Shown here: positions 10,697 to 22,085 of the stretch, piece after piece
How positions within the stretch are numbered: the stretch's first letter is position 1
How the letters are laid out: every line of letters begins with the position of its first letter
NCBI RefSeq assembly: GCF_905163445.1
Contig: NC_053184.1
Location: 16,554,001-16,618,000, forward strand
DNA length: 64,000 nucleotides
Direction: 5' to 3'
Source: Pararge aegeria
Lineage: Eukaryota; Arthropoda; Insecta; Lepidoptera; Nymphalidae
Translations under genes and position numbers: made by a program
The notes under the pieces: generated by a model
The model's database searches: none
What the model was told of the DNA's origin: nothing
Seen by the model: only the letters and a program-made list of their open reading frames with translations

Positions 10697-11053
10697 AGAA
10701 AGAAAGAAAGAAAAATCGTCTTTATTATCACACATTTGTGTAAAATGTTACATAAATTAGTTAAAGAATGAAAAAGAAATGTGTGACAAAGGGAACGAGC
10801 TGGATCAGTATAGCTGCATACTAAAAAGCGCAGCACTGGTTTTCAGCCAGCCCCATTATCTTCGTCGTCACTGAATCCTTGCTACTTTAATGGCCCGCGT
10901 TCTTAGTCCGCGTTTTCCTGTGATAAAAAGTAGCATATGTTACTCTCCGTTCTTGAAACTGACTCTCCGCTAAAAATCAAGTTGATTTAATGCTTCATTA
11001 GGGCATGAAAGAAGGACAGACAAACACGCTTTCGTATTTATAATATTAGTAAG
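10697..11053 (-). mobile_element. Helitron remnant and short (GAAA)n tract
   Basis: A (GAAA)4 microsatellite lies near 10697-10712. From about 10918 the minus strand resembles the Lep1 5' half (TTACTAATATTATAAATACG at the right end; TTTTTATCACAGG at the left). The 3' half with CTAG is absent. Confidence 0.45.
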
Positions 11054-11171
11054 GGAACGAGTGACAATGGTCCCAATAAGCAGACTATAAACAGACTTTC
11101 TATTTTGATCCTAAAAACGTTTAATATCACGTTGTTAACTAATACTAAGTTAACTAACTGTTAACTATTCA

Positions 11172-11427
11172 GACGGCCCACTGGCACAGTGGGCAGCGAC
11201 CCTGCTTTCTGAGTCCAAGGCCGTTGGTTCGATTCCCAACTGGAAAATATTTATGTGATGAACATGAATGTTTTTCAGTGTCTGTGTGTTTATCTGTATA
11301 TTATATGTATTTATGTATATTATTCATAGAAATATTCATCAGTCATCTTAGCACCCATAACACAAGCTACGCTTACTTTGGGGCTAGATAGCGATGTGTG
11401 CATTGTCGTAGTATATTTATTTAGTAT
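11172..11427 (+). mobile_element. SINE1, full length
   Basis: The head CCACTGGCACAGTGGGCAGC and B box GTTGGTTCGATTCCCAACTG are clear, and the 3' end is GTCGTAGTATATTTATTTA. This is the GGGCAG head subtype. Confidence 0.85.
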
Positions 11428-11635
11428 ATCTTTTTTTTATAATACTGAGCAGATTTTGGTGTAACTCTGTACGAAGATGTTATAAAACACAGGGTGCTTT
11501 TAATCCCGAGGAATCTTCCGATATATAGCGGTTGCCACCGAAAAGTTTTGGATTTTTTTACTATTCCTATAAAAGTACATAACCGTATAAACATAAGTTC
11601 TAAAATTACTAAAAAAGTACATAAGTACTAAAAGT

Positions 11636-11820
11636 TAGCCCTTGTCTGCAATCTTACCTCATGGTAAGTCAGTCTAAGCGTTCTGGTACAATGTCGCGTT
11701 AGGGGTGTGGGAATCATATAACTGCCATATGCCAGAAAGGTTACCATTTTATACTGCATCATCACTTACAATCAGGTGGGATTGCAGTCAAGGATACTGA
11801 CTTGTAGTGGAATAGAAAAA
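11636..11820 (+). mobile_element. SINE3 3'-half fragments, rearranged
   Basis: 11670-11820 carries the forward SINE3 3' body (AAGCGTTCTGGTACAATGTC ... CATCATCACTTACAATCAGG). The preceding 11636-11668 matches the same region in reverse, so a small local inversion or second insertion is likely. Confidence 0.45.
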
Positions 11821-12074
11821 GGTCGTAGTGGGCTAACCTTTTGTTAGTGGTGGATGAGTTATATTCAGCCCATACCTTAATAAGCAGTTCTACGCAACGT
11901 TGTTCTTGAACTTACTTGTTGGCACACTCTAAAAAAAAATTGGTTATTCCTAACAAGATAGTGATTGTTGTGATCAAGCATCTTGATTCCATACGAGCCT
12001 AACAAGAACATAGATACATCAAATAAGATGATAATAATTGTTTATCATAATTCAATGGACTGGGCATTATTATT

Positions 12075-12075
<1 letters not shown>

Positions 12076-12127
<52 letters not shown>

Positions 12128-14850
12128 TTAGTTCGCAAAACTGACAATCAACTGCTTACTCTAATATAAACTATAGGACATTTGGCATGTGTATACAATT
12201 GTGCCTTCTCGATGCGAACATAGCAAGCAAATCCGTTGGGTACATAAGGCTGCTGCAAACAGCTAGAAAAACTAATTTAGAATAATACAACAAAAAAAAA
12301 AAAATATAAATTACTAAGAAAAGAAAAACAAAATATTGTGGAAATAAAATTACCTAAGCCATCCCTTTTCTTAACTTAAGCTTAATACTAGGTATGTTAT
12401 CGCTGAAGATATCTATACTATCACGAAAGCAATTTGCAAGAAATTGCATTCGATACATAGGACTATGTTGGCCAAGATTAGTTCTGGTTTTTGGCAAGCA
12501 AAAAGTCTTACGGTTTTGGAGGCGGCTACTTTCACGTGGAACTACGAATTTTAAACGCTCAAGCAACTCAGGCGCATCAATTAGGCCTTTCATTAATTTT
12601 GCAAGAAAAATGACATCTGTAATCTTTCTACGCTCCTTCAGTGAAAACATTTTATAGAACTCAAGTCGCAAGTCGTATGTGTATAATTTCTTACAATTTA
12701 AATCCATGTATGACAAGTGATACAAGAATCTTCTTTGGATGCGTTCAATTTTATCTGAATGCACTTGATACCCTGGGCTCCATACCGTGCTACAATATTC
12801 AAGAATACTGCGAACAACACTGTTGAAGACAAGAATTGATAAACTGGGGTCTCTGAATATTTTCATTTGTCTGAAAACTAGTCCTGATATCTTAGATGCC
12901 TTTGAGGTTATGTGTTCTACGTGTTCGCGAAAACTTAGTGCAGAATCTATTATAACACCTAGATCCTTTATGAACGTGACTTTATTAAGGGTAATATTAT
13001 TAATCTTATAGACACCACTGAACGGTGTTTTTTTCCTGGTGAACTTTATATGAAAACATTTTTCTATATTCAAGAACATGCCATTTCTAAGGCACCATGA
13101 ATAAACGTTATCAATATCATTTTGCAACATGTCTACATCAGCTTGGCTATTTATTGTTTTATAAATTTTCATATCGTCTGCAAACATTTTAAATTTTGAA
13201 TTCAAATTAAGTGCCAAATCGTTTATAAATATTAAAAAGAAGGTAGGACCTAGGTGTGAACCTTGAGGAACGCCCAACGGTGTTTTACTTTCGTATGACT
13301 TAAACCCATTGATAGAAATCAGTTGTGACCGATTCATCAAGTAAGACTCACACCAACGCAATAATGAACCATGGATTCCCATACACTCAATTTTTTTTAG
13401 CAAGATGCTGTGGTTGACCAGATCGAAGGCCTTACGAAAGTCTGTGTATATTGCGTGTACCTCACCAGCAGAGTCAACGGTTTCAGCGACATCAGAAATA
13501 TAACTGACTAGATTAGAAGCTGTAGATTTACGGGGGCGAAATCCGTGCTGATTTGGATCAAGGAAAGGAGCAATATGAAAATACATTTTTTTTTGAATCA
13601 AGCTTTCTAAAACTTTTCCACATACAGATAAAATAGATATAGGCCGATAGTTTGCAATGTCTTTTGGATCGCCGGTCTTGCAGACTGGAGTTATGTAGGC
13701 AATTTTCCATTTCGCGGGGACTACACCCATTTGTAAAGAGTTATTATATATAAGCGTTAGTGGTTTTGCCAAAAGGTACGCGCATCTTTTAAGGAATATT
13801 GGAGCAATAAGATCAGGACCAGGTTCTTTAAATGCATCCAAGTTAGAAAGCTGTTTAAAAACTCCTTTTTCAGTTACTCGATAATCACAAAAAGGCGCGC
13901 CGGAAAACATTTTATCTAATAGGGGTGCAGAGTACTTTTCTAATTGAGAGTCGGAAGATTCTTTCTATATTGAAGTGAAATGCTTTGCGAAAGCGTCGCA
14001 AATATCTTTTCCTCCTTTAACTATACGATCATTTTGAATTATTTCATTGGGAATACAATTTGTTGTATTTTTTCGTCGATGTTTAAAAAACTTCCAGAAG
14101 TAGTTAGGATCATCACGAATAGATTCGGTAACGCGTTTCTTAAAATTCTCATAGCAAACCTTAATCATGACTTTACAACGTTCACGTAACAACTCATACG
14201 TAAGTTTATCCATAGGGTTATTGTATTTTTTGCATTTATGATGGATTTTTGCTTTTTCTTTCAGTGCCCTTAATAAAGGAGCTGTATACCATATTGGATA
14301 ATGACTATCTCGCGTTTTGCGCATAGGTGTATTTTTATGTATAATGGGCATCAGTGTCTGGTAGAAAATGTCTAGTTTAGCGTCAACCTTATCGAAATTC
14401 AGTAGTAACTCTGACCAATCTATTTTAGCCAACTCACCATAAGCACTGTCGTAATCACATAAAAAGAAATTGAGGAATGGTGAGCGAGAAGGTTTTATGT
14501 AGTGATCATTAGTGATTTCTAGTGCGATGTGCAAAGCTGGATGATGGCTATCTATAGAAACTAAAGCATTTTTTTCCTCAGTTACTCGTAGCCAATTATT
14601 TTTATTCGTTAGAACAAGATCAAAAATACGGTAATTATTATTTAAAATAGGATTACACTGCTTCAAATTATTAAAAGATAAATTTTCTATTAAAAGGCCA
14701 TCAATGTGATTAGACCGGGGATCAGGCATTAAACCATTACCGTCACGATTCCTTAACCAAGAGATACCAGGCAAGTTAAAGTCTCCTACGATGAGAATTG
14801 CTGAATCGAGAGGTATTTTATTATTGCATATATCGGTTTTTACGGTATTG
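12076..14850 (-). mobile_element. LINE A: 5'-truncated non-LTR retrotransposon with poly-A tail
   Basis: On the minus strand the element runs from a partial endonuclease domain (about 14850) through reverse transcriptase to a stop at 12354. A roughly 225-nt 3' UTR ends in AACTAAATAAAA and a 50-base poly-A tail, seen as poly-T at 12076-12125. The 5' side is truncated within the endonuclease, as is usual for LINEs. The long tail suggests a fairly recent insertion. Clade is uncertain; Jockey- or CR1-like. Confidence 0.85.
12354..14850 (-). pseudogene. LINE A ORF2: endonuclease C-terminus plus reverse transcriptase, one in-frame stop
   Basis: This encodes the enzyme that nicks target DNA and copies the element's own RNA. 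The frame opens at about 14850 with an endonuclease motif (ILIVGDFNLPGISW) and continues to SIDSHHPALHI, the SDHH-type catalytic block. A TAG stop lies at 13965-13967. The same frame continues from 13964 to 12354 (536 codons) without a shift. Reverse transcriptase motifs visible are NYRPISILS, HGFRPRKST, YTDFRKAFDLVNH, GVPQGSHLGP and the catalytic FADDM. A C-terminal region with WCLRNGMFLN, LEYCSTVWSP and IERIQRRFL follows. The N-terminal endonuclease half and any ORF1 are missing, so the copy is dead on arrival apart from the stop. Confidence 0.85.
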
Positions 14851-15594
14851 TTACTTAACTAAGGCATATTCTTAACTGATTCAATTTACGTACTTGTTTA
14901 AGCAAAATAATTAAAAATGATCTAATCATACAAAGAAGTAAATAATAATAGAAACAACGTATTTATTTGTTAGAATCAATGAACATACCTACATTGTTAG
15001 CTCAATCTATAATGAACTTGCTGCTATAACTAATCAGCTTTTGTTGTTATGTTTATTATCATAATTGTTATAATTTATATAACGTCAACTATGAGAAAAT
15101 CTCTAGTCAAGTGATTTCGTCAAAAACGGTATTGAGATTTTTTTAGCTCGTTGCAGAACCACATCACGTAAATAACAGTAAACTTGAGGCAATTTGTAGG
15201 CCGTTTCGAACCCTAGGATTCAAGAAGCTTCGATATATCGCTACACGTGGGACTACAATTTATTGGAGGTAACTCGTCTGATTGCGAATGTACGTGAAAA
15301 AGTGTTTTTCGGGCGGTATTTTTTGCTAAAAGTAATGATGGATTTGCTGCAGATTTATATTAAGGGACGATAAAGTTCCAATTAATTTACTCTGATCTAA
15401 CTGAGCACTTCCGGTTCACTTGCGTAAACTCGGACCGAATGGTAGCGTTATAAAGTCTACACTTTCCTCAATTAATTGGCAATGATTTTTTGAAGCGGGT
15501 TGAGTTCAAGACATTTAAATTAATAACAAAAAAACTGAATAAAAAGCTTTATTATACCCCGTTTTATGTTATAAATTTCTTTAACCAAATGTTG
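14851..15594. other. No feature recognised
   Basis: AT-rich sequence without a repeat match, motif-bearing ORF or splice pair that I can support. Confidence 0.5.
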
Positions 15595-15705
15595 TCTGGA
15601 GAAGACAGCTTCAAACGATAAGGCCGCCTTCGGGCATATATTTTGTATTATCGTTGGTTTTGTTAACCTAGCTTTCTATTTGTATGTGCAATAACTTCTT
15701 CTATT
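15595..15705 (+). mobile_element. CR1-like LINE 3'-UTR fragment
   Basis: The block 'cttcaaacgataaggccgcc' followed by a T-rich stretch and GTATGTGCAATAACTTCTTC is another copy of the recurrent LINE 3' end. Confidence 0.5.
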
Positions 15706-16159
15706 CTTCACAATAGTAGGTACAGATAGATAACAATGCAACTTCGTAACTGACGTGCTGTTTGTAGAGGGGTCAAAACCATTCGTTTTGCCAAGGCTTG
15801 TTTCCACTGTATCAGCAAAAAAGAGTCTAGAGAGTATATTAAATAAAAAACAAACGTTTAGGGGGCAGCTCCCATACAAACAAAAAGACGTGAATTGTTT
15901 TATACCTGACATAGCTCATTTAACCTTTAACCTAGCGCATTTTATTTAAATTTAAAATCTACCCGTATAATCGCCTCCTTATCGTTTATAAGGAGGGATA
16001 AAATGATTATATTAAAACGGTATTTTTGTCCCTGTCTTAACAGTATAACTTTAGCATAATATCAGTCAACACACAACAAATGTATTGTTAAATTAAAAAA
16101 ATATTTCATTATTTATTCTTCGTCAATATAAACTACTTAATACCCATTCACTTCGCCGA
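15706..16159. other. No feature recognised
   Basis: Overlapping short ORFs on both strands near 15676-15949 have no recognisable domain. A short hairpin with complementary 'cgcctccttatc'/'ataaggagg' lies near 15970. Confidence 0.4.
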
Positions 16160-16640
16160 GATATGCACGTCCTTTCACTTGTGTGTGTGTACTGTTTGTT
16201 ATTTAATCCTAAAACACCTTCACACTTCAAGGAAAAGTTTAATTTTGTAGGATTGCCTGCTGAATTAAGATCATGTCGTATGCTGACACTTCACATGCCT
16301 TTCCACACATCGAAGTTCTATAATCTCTCGTTTACAGTGCAAGCTATTGAATTGTGGAATGCGGTCCCACTAAATATACGTGAGGCAAAATCGCTTGTAA
16401 CATTTAAAAACGTAGTAAAGCAAATTATCTTGCTCAATAATGACGACTTTTAGTACCTTGTTTATGTTTATTTTTATTATCTATATGTTCTTAAGTATTT
16501 ATGTATGGTTGAGTATGTATTAGTTTATTATTTTATATTTATTTATTATATTTTTCTTATTTGTGCAATTTTTAGTTCTCTAACGGTTAAGTGAGAATAG
16601 CATGCTGACTTAAATGTGTGTGTATATTGTTTATTAAATA
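16160..16640 (+). mobile_element. LINE 3' end: reverse transcriptase C-terminus plus 3' UTR
   Basis: The frame 16163-16453 ends with HMPFHTSKFYNLSFTVQAIE then LWNAVPLNIREAKSLVTFKN. This is the typical C-terminal tail of insect LINE polyproteins ('W N x L P ... FK'). The 3' UTR contains GTTCTCTAACGGTTAAG and ends in repeated AAAT units by 16640. The 3' UTR matches 9697-9760 in reverse. Everything upstream of the last ~90 residues is missing. Confidence 0.65.
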
Positions 16641-16641
16641 A

Positions 16642-16870
16642 ATAAATAAAATACGACAATACACACATTGCCATCTAGCCCCAAAGTAAGCGTAGCTTGT
16701 GTTATTGGTACTAAGATGACTGATGAATATTTATATGAATAATAAACATAAATACTTAGAATATACATATTAACAGCCAGACACTGAAAAACATTTATGC
16801 TTTTCACACAAACATTTTCCAGCTGTGGGAATCGAACCCAAGGCCTTCGAAACTGCGCCAATCGGTCTGT
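16642..16870 (-). mobile_element. SINE1 with deletion in the tRNA-like head
   Basis: The body and B box (TGGGTTCGATTCCCACAGCT) are present. The segment between B box and A box ('ggactcagaaagcagggtcg' in other copies) is missing, so the internal promoter is probably dead. Confidence 0.75.
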
Positions 16871-17599
16871 GCGCCTCAATGTTGCTGAGGAGCCAAAATG
16901 TTCTGCGTTGTTCTGTTACTTGTATCATTAAGTGTGTCGGTGCTCTGCACAGATGACTGTCGGTTATGCCTGAAATAGAATGGTGTTTATTTAATGCTCA
17001 GTGCCTTATTATCATTCAACTATCCTTAGTTTAACCCGGTTTAGTTGTAGTAATTTGTTTGTTAGTCGTAGCTGGAGGGCCTTACACTATTTTGGTTTGT
17101 ATTTCTGTTCACGCATTTCTAATGCTTTCTTGATATATGAAGCGAACAAAACCTCTCGAATTTCACGTTTTGAAGTAGCCCCTTAAACATTAAAACAACA
17201 TTGAATCCGACCGCAAAATACAGAGTTTTCCAGCTTCCCGACAATTCGTGGCGCTTTTGAAAGGAATCCATTACGAATTTACTCATGTCGCAAAGAGAAA
17301 TTTACCTAAATTCGACTAGAAAGGCAACGGTTCAGTCTAACTGTGTACACGGGCGTATACGTCTACGGAGTGCCCATTCGTACTTTATTGGAATTGTACC
17401 TTCAAAATCCCCTTTCCTATCGGACCCTAACGTGTATGTTGATACGAATTGGAGACCTTTCTTTTGTGCTCAGATGTGTGATATATCGTAAGCTCATTTT
17501 GTGGCAGCGTATCTACTTGTAAACTAACGTATGTAAAAAAATAATGGGATCCTAACTACCCATAAGATTTTATACTTCATGATTAACTCAGCATGAAAT

Positions 17600-17690
17600 G
17601 CATTAAAAGGCCACGCATAAATGTGAGTGTGTTGGTTGTTGGCTTGTCCTTCAATCGCAACGGCGCTACGGATTGTCCTGTATTTTTTAT
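17600..17690 (+). mobile_element. Helitron-like fragment
   Basis: 'aaatgtgagtgtgttggttg' 'ttggcttgtccttcaatcgc' resembles the 5' part of a second lepidopteran Helitron subfamily. No CTAG end is visible. Confidence 0.35.
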
Positions 17691-17710
17691 GAAGATAATT
17701 CTGGTACAGT

Positions 17711-17952
17711 TACAATAAATATACTATCGCCATCTAGCCCCAAAGTAAGCGGAGCTTGTGTTATGGGTACTATGATAGCTGATGTATATATTTATGAATA
17801 TAACACACAAATACTTATAATATACAGATAAGCAGCCAGAAACTGAAAAACATTAATGTTCATCACACAAACATTTTCCAAGTGTGGGAATCGAACCCAC
17901 GACATTGAACTCAGAAATCAGGATCGCTGCTCACTGCGCCAGTCGGCAGTCA
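17711..17952 (-). mobile_element. SINE1, nearly full length
   Basis: The reverse-strand body, B box (GTGGGTTCGATTCCCACACT) and A-box region (GACTGGCGCAGTGAGCAGCG) are all present with scattered substitutions. Confidence 0.8.
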
Positions 17953-18194
17953 AAATTTTCAATTCATTCAAAAGTTCAACTTAATCTACGTAATATACGG
18001 ATCCGATAAGTTTTGTATGGAGGTTTTTATTGTATCGGTTCAAGACATGTAGGCTAATTTTGTTCCGGAAAAATGCACAATTCCGATAAGGTAGAGCTAA
18101 AGCGCAATTTTTTTAAAACCTGTTCACGTTTTCGCATTTATAAAATTAATGGAGAAATAGCTGTTATAAAGTTCATGTATACGCAAGGGAGCGA

Positions 18195-18275
18195 GGCTAA
18201 GTTTGTCGCGGGCCTTTTTTGTTAGACCAAGGCACGTTTGGAACCCTCGTAGCTGAAGTTTTAACTTTACGAATG
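18195..18275 (+). mobile_element. LINE 3' fragment ('AGACCAGGGCACGTTTGG' type)
   Basis: This shares 'ttagaccaaggcacgtttgg' 'aaccctcgtagct' with 52950-53020 and with the interrupted copy at 51545-51955. Only the start of the 3' region survives. Confidence 0.5.
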
Positions 18276-18487
18276 TAGTAATCCAACACAATACAATCTA
18301 ACATTTTTATGTAATTTATGCCTCAAAAATATCATCTTTGGGGCAATAAAGAATTATTTGTCTTTACGAGTACGTTCGACTTTGTTGCTTATTTGGTAGT
18401 GCACTCAGATCACGATTGCCGGTTTGCATTTTTGATATGCATTTTTGAAATTAAGTGTTTGATATTTTCTCCGACTGTTACTTAAAG

Positions 18488-18747
18488 CCTCTTTAATCTC
18501 CTCTCAAAAATAAAAGGATTTAGGCCGCAGTCCATTATGCTGGCCACTCGCCTTTGAGAACGTTATTCTCAATAACGTTCTCTCACGCATGTAATCTCAC
18601 AATGTCTTTCTTCACGGTTAAAGCAATTTATATTTTAATGGTTCAAAAGAAAAACGCACATAGGTCCGAAAAGTACCTACCGGGGATCTAGCTCTGTCCC
18701 CCTAAAAGGGAGGTCGAAGGTCTTACCATTAGGCCATCGTCGCTTCG
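18488..18747 (-). mobile_element. SINE2, near full length, with internal hairpin
   Basis: The reverse-strand SINE2 body and head (GCGACGATGGCCTAATGGTA) are visible. Positions 18556-18566 and 18572-18582 form an 11-bp perfect hairpin (GAGAACGTTAT) formed by a local inverted duplication. Confidence 0.7.
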
Positions 18748-19214
18748 GTCCGTTTATTTTCTTAGTCCTTATTGAGATTATAATATAAAATGTTTCATCA
18801 TTCCGTCGCGCTGCCATCTAGACTCGTTATGCCCGCATAAAATTTATGTAGGCACAGATAAAAAGCACCTGATTACTCGTGGACCCTAAAATAATACGCC
18901 CGATAGTAATCCACGACGCCGGGGTCTTGCAAATATTTTCTTTGAATTTTTTTAATTAAAACTTCCTGCGATACTTCTCAGTTTTTTTAATTATTTAGTT
19001 GCAATATTTTTCTGCAGAAAGAGCTATTGTTATTTGATGATAGTTAATGCAAAAGATCGACCGAAATGGGCGATAGTAGAAATATATTGTAAACTATCTT
19101 TGCTAGCGGCTTTACTCACGTTAATTTCGATTTGTACGTATACAAATACAATAGGTATCCCTATTCTGCGCCCTTAGAAAACGAATTTTAAACGAAAATA
19201 AACAAAGAGTCCTC

Positions 19215-19244
19215 CTTTCGCATTTATTATTATAAATGCGAAAG
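19215..19244. repeat. Perfect hairpin, 12-bp arms
   Basis: CTTTCGCATTTA and its reverse complement flank a 6-nt loop. It resembles two Lep1 5' termini facing each other, so it may be a Helitron footprint. Confidence 0.5.
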
Positions 19245-19432
19245 CAACCATCTTGGATTTACAGAGATACTGAATATATTTAATTTTATTGTCATTTGAA
19301 TTGAAGGTAGGTAGCTACCAATTGCAAGTTTATTTTGTGAACATGAAGGGGATGACTTTTCAACTACAAAATATGATATAAACAAACAAATCACAAGCAG
19401 GCAAGCAAAATGAAACCGTTAAAAAACGGAGA

Positions 19433-21262
19433 ATGTGTAAAAATTTCATCACAAACACAATGTTGAAAACAAAATTCAAAAAATCTCAATTAATTTATAT
19501 TCACGCTTTCTGGTCACTCGCGAAGTCGGTCGAGGCAAACTTTTGTCGTTCTTCGCTGCCGCCCTTGCAGAAACCTGACGGGTCATTGGCAGTGTCTGCA
19601 GCAGAAAAAGCAAATCTCCTTGCATCTCTGTTTGCGGAAAACTCGCGTCTGGATGCTGGAAGTACCCCCCCACCGCGCCTTCTACCGTGCGACTCAGTCA
19701 TGTCTGAGGTCCATATACACCAGCACGAGGTCTTAAAAGCACTTCGCAACCTTGACGTGAGTAAAGCCAGTGGCCCAGATGGTATATCTGCAGTTGTCCT
19801 GCGGAACTGTGCTCCTGAGTTGTCTCCTGTGCTGACACGCTTGTTTCGACTCTCTCTAAATTCTGCTCAAGTCCCAAAATCTTGGAAGATTGCGAATGTG
19901 CAGCCAGTACCCAAGAAAGGTAGTCGTGCGGACCCGGCCAATTACAGACCTATTGCCATCACGTCCATACTCTGTAAAACTATGGAACGTGTACTCAATA
20001 ACAAGCTCCTCTCATACCTAGAAGGAAACGATCTTATATCAGACCGACAGTATGGTTTCCGTAAGAACCGGTCTACTGGTGATCTTCTAGTGTATGCCAC
20101 TCATACATGGGGCGAAGCCATTGAGAAACACGGTGAGGCACTTGCTGTCTCTCTGGATATCTCCAAGGCTTTTGATCGGGTCTGGCACGGCGGCCTTCTC
20201 AGTAAGCTTTCTGCTTACGGAATACCTGCTGGCCTTTGCAGCTGGATATCTGATTTTTTGAGGGAACGGTCTTTTCGAGTGGTTGTTGATGGCCACTCTT
20301 CTGACCTCATGGCTGTCAATGCCGGTGTTCCTCAGGGATCTGTCCTCTCCGCTACTCTCTTTCTGCTACACATCAACGATCTTTTGAATCCCAATCTTTT
20401 TGGGTACGCTGATGACAGCACCGTTACGGAGAGGTACTTGTCCAGCCCTAGGGCCAGTGCTAATGATATCCTTGAGCATAGAGAGTCCTTGGTGGAGCGT
20501 ATTAACTTGACTCTAAAAGAGGTGTCTGATTGGGGTGACGCCAATTTGGTTAAGTTCAATGCTGCCAAGACGCAGTCGTGTTTATTTTCCGCAAAAAAGA
20601 GCCCTTTCACCTTGGCTCCCACTTTCCGGGGTGTATCCGTACCAATGAGCGACCATATTGAGCTCTTGGGTGTCAACATCTCATCTAATCTCAATTTTGG
20701 CCAATGCATCGAGTCCAAAGCCAAAGTGGCAGCTAAAAAACTTGGTATCCTCAATAAGGTTAGGCGGTACTTCACGCCAGGTCAACGCCTCGCACTGTAC
20801 CAGGCTCAAGTGCGAACCTGCATGGAGTACTGTAGTCACCTGTGGGGTGGCTCTGCCAAGTACCAACTTGAAGCTTTGGATTCGGTGGATCGTCGCGCCA
20901 GGAGAATTATAGGCGACAATTCGTTAACGCAGGCGAAACTACATAGTCTCCAGCACCGACGCAATGTTGCCTGTTTATCGGTTTTTTACCGGATATACTT
21001 CGGTGAGTGTGCTCAGGAACTTCACAATCTTGTTCCCCCTTCCCCGTTTTACCACAGAACAGCGAGACACCGAGAGCGGTGGCATCCTTATGTGGTTGAT
21101 ATCCCATCAACACGCACGAAACGTTTTTTATCCACGTTTCTGATACGTGCCGCTAAGATGTGGAACGCCCTCCCGGTAACTGTGTTTCCTGCCACGTATA
21201 ATTTAAGTACCTTCAAGGCTAGAGTGAATAGGCTTTTTCTAGGCAAGCGTGCTCCAACCTAG
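19433..21262 (+). CDS. LINE B reverse transcriptase, intact C-terminal part of ORF2
   Basis: 609 residues are open from an arbitrary upstream ATG; real LINE homology starts near residue 25. Reverse transcriptase motifs in order: KASGPDGISAVVLRN (~110), NYRPIAITSI (~175), YGFRKNRSTG (~205), SLDISKAFDRVWH (~240), NAGVPQGSVLS (~295) and the catalytic FGYADDST (~322). The last part has a thumb/C-terminal region with MEYCSHLWGG, DRRARRII and MWNALP, ending RLFLGKRAPT. The endonuclease half is missing, so it could not retrotranspose by itself. No frameshift or stop interrupts the reverse transcriptase. Confidence 0.85.
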   Translation: MCKNFITNTMLKTKFKKSQLIYIHAFWSLAKSVEANFCRSSLPPLQKPDGSLAVSAAEKANLLASLFAENSRLDAGSTPPPRLLPCDSVMSEVHIHQHEVLKALRNLDVSKASGPDGISAVVLRNCAPELSPVLTRLFRLSLNSAQVPKSWKIANVQPVPKKGSRADPANYRPIAITSILCKTMERVLNNKLLSYLEGNDLISDRQYGFRKNRSTGDLLVYATHTWGEAIEKHGEALAVSLDISKAFDRVWHGGLLSKLSAYGIPAGLCSWISDFLRERSFRVVVDGHSSDLMAVNAGVPQGSVLSATLFLLHINDLLNPNLFGYADDSTVTERYLSSPRASANDILEHRESLVERINLTLKEVSDWGDANLVKFNAAKTQSCLFSAKKSPFTLAPTFRGVSVPMSDHIELLGVNISSNLNFGQCIESKAKVAAKKLGILNKVRRYFTPGQRLALYQAQVRTCMEYCSHLWGGSAKYQLEALDSVDRRARRIIGDNSLTQAKLHSLQHRRNVACLSVFYRIYFGECAQELHNLVPPSPFYHRTARHRERWHPYVVDIPSTRTKRFLSTFLIRAAKMWNALPVTVFPATYNLSTFKARVNRLFLGKRAPT

Positions 21263-21342
21263 ACCTCATCATTGCTTTCTAACGGGCATGATTGTCGTCA
21301 AACGCTGGCCTATCGTTAATAAAAAAAAAAAAAAAAAAAAAA
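19500..21342 (+). mobile_element. LINE B: 5'-truncated non-LTR retrotransposon with poly-A tail
   Basis: LINE-like coding sequence begins near 19500, the stop is at 21260-21262, a 58-nt 3' UTR follows, and a 22-base poly-A tail occupies 21321-21342. Base composition is clearly richer in G+C than the surroundings. A second 3'-end copy lies at 40557-40748 on the minus strand. The intact frame suggests a young copy. The protein is Jockey-like. Confidence 0.85.
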
Positions 21343-21345
21343 TAT

Positions 21346-21630
21346 TGGACAGAAGCAGAAAATTTACTTTACGGAAATCCATGATATATAAAAAAAATTA
21401 AGCTTAACTTGCTATACTCCGCGAAAAGTAGGAGAATCTGTGTGGTTAAGCTTAACAAATATTCATTGTAAAGTCAAAATATCCGGTTTCGGAGCGAAAC
21501 GTGCGTAGAGGGTACAGTTCCGAAGATCTGTTTGGTGTGGAGTATAAGGATTGAAGAAATTATAAACTATACCACACGATTCCCCTACTTTTCGCAGAGT
21601 ATAGCAAATTAAGCTTAATGTTCATAACAA
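21346..21630. repeat. Family B repeat in a fold-back arrangement
   Basis: 21346-21448 is a forward family B 5' half ('gacagaagcagaaaatttac' ... 'gaaaagtaggagaatctgtg'). 21475-21630 is a reverse copy ending in the complementary block. About 45 nt at 21400-21446 and 21572-21618 pair with each other ('aagcttaacttgctatactc' against 'gagtatagcaaattaagctt'). Confidence 0.7.
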
Positions 21631-21664
21631 TTAATTTATGTCAAGTAAGAATTTTCTTTTAGTA

Positions 21665-21775
21665 CTTCGGAACGTCAAGTCTGTCTGTTTATAACGAATC
21701 TACCAACGGCTCAGATGCCAGATTCTACCGAGAAGATGCCAGCAAGAAACTCAGCAGTTGCTCTTTTCCAACAAA
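21665..21775 (-). mobile_element. LINE 3' end fragment (same family as 4804-4966)
   Basis: 'agcaagaaactcagcagttg' and 'aacgtcaagtctgtctgttt' are the reverse complement of the 4804-4966 element. It faces the forward copy at 22086-22221. Confidence 0.55.
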
Positions 21776-22085
21776 AACAACTTATTTGACAAAGGTTTGT
21801 ATCAGAGTCTTAATAACATAAGAAGGGGATAAATATCAGAAACTTTATATTGTAAATGAACACAAGTAATTACCAAAGTACATTTATCCCAAGTTTAACC
21901 AAAACGAGTGGAGTTAATACGGTTCGTGTTACACAAACATGATTCTCAAGTTTACCACAATCGGGGGCCATCTCCAAATGGCTTTATATTCCGGTCTCCC
22001 GTCTTATCTTACTAAATACAAGAAGATTACTCGTATGTTGTCTACAAAGAATTGTAACGTGAATGTTAAATTGAAAATTATTGAT

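Noticed and set aside
20332..20775. 147-codon minus-strand ORF inside LINE B
   Set aside because: Shadow of the reverse transcriptase on the other strand.
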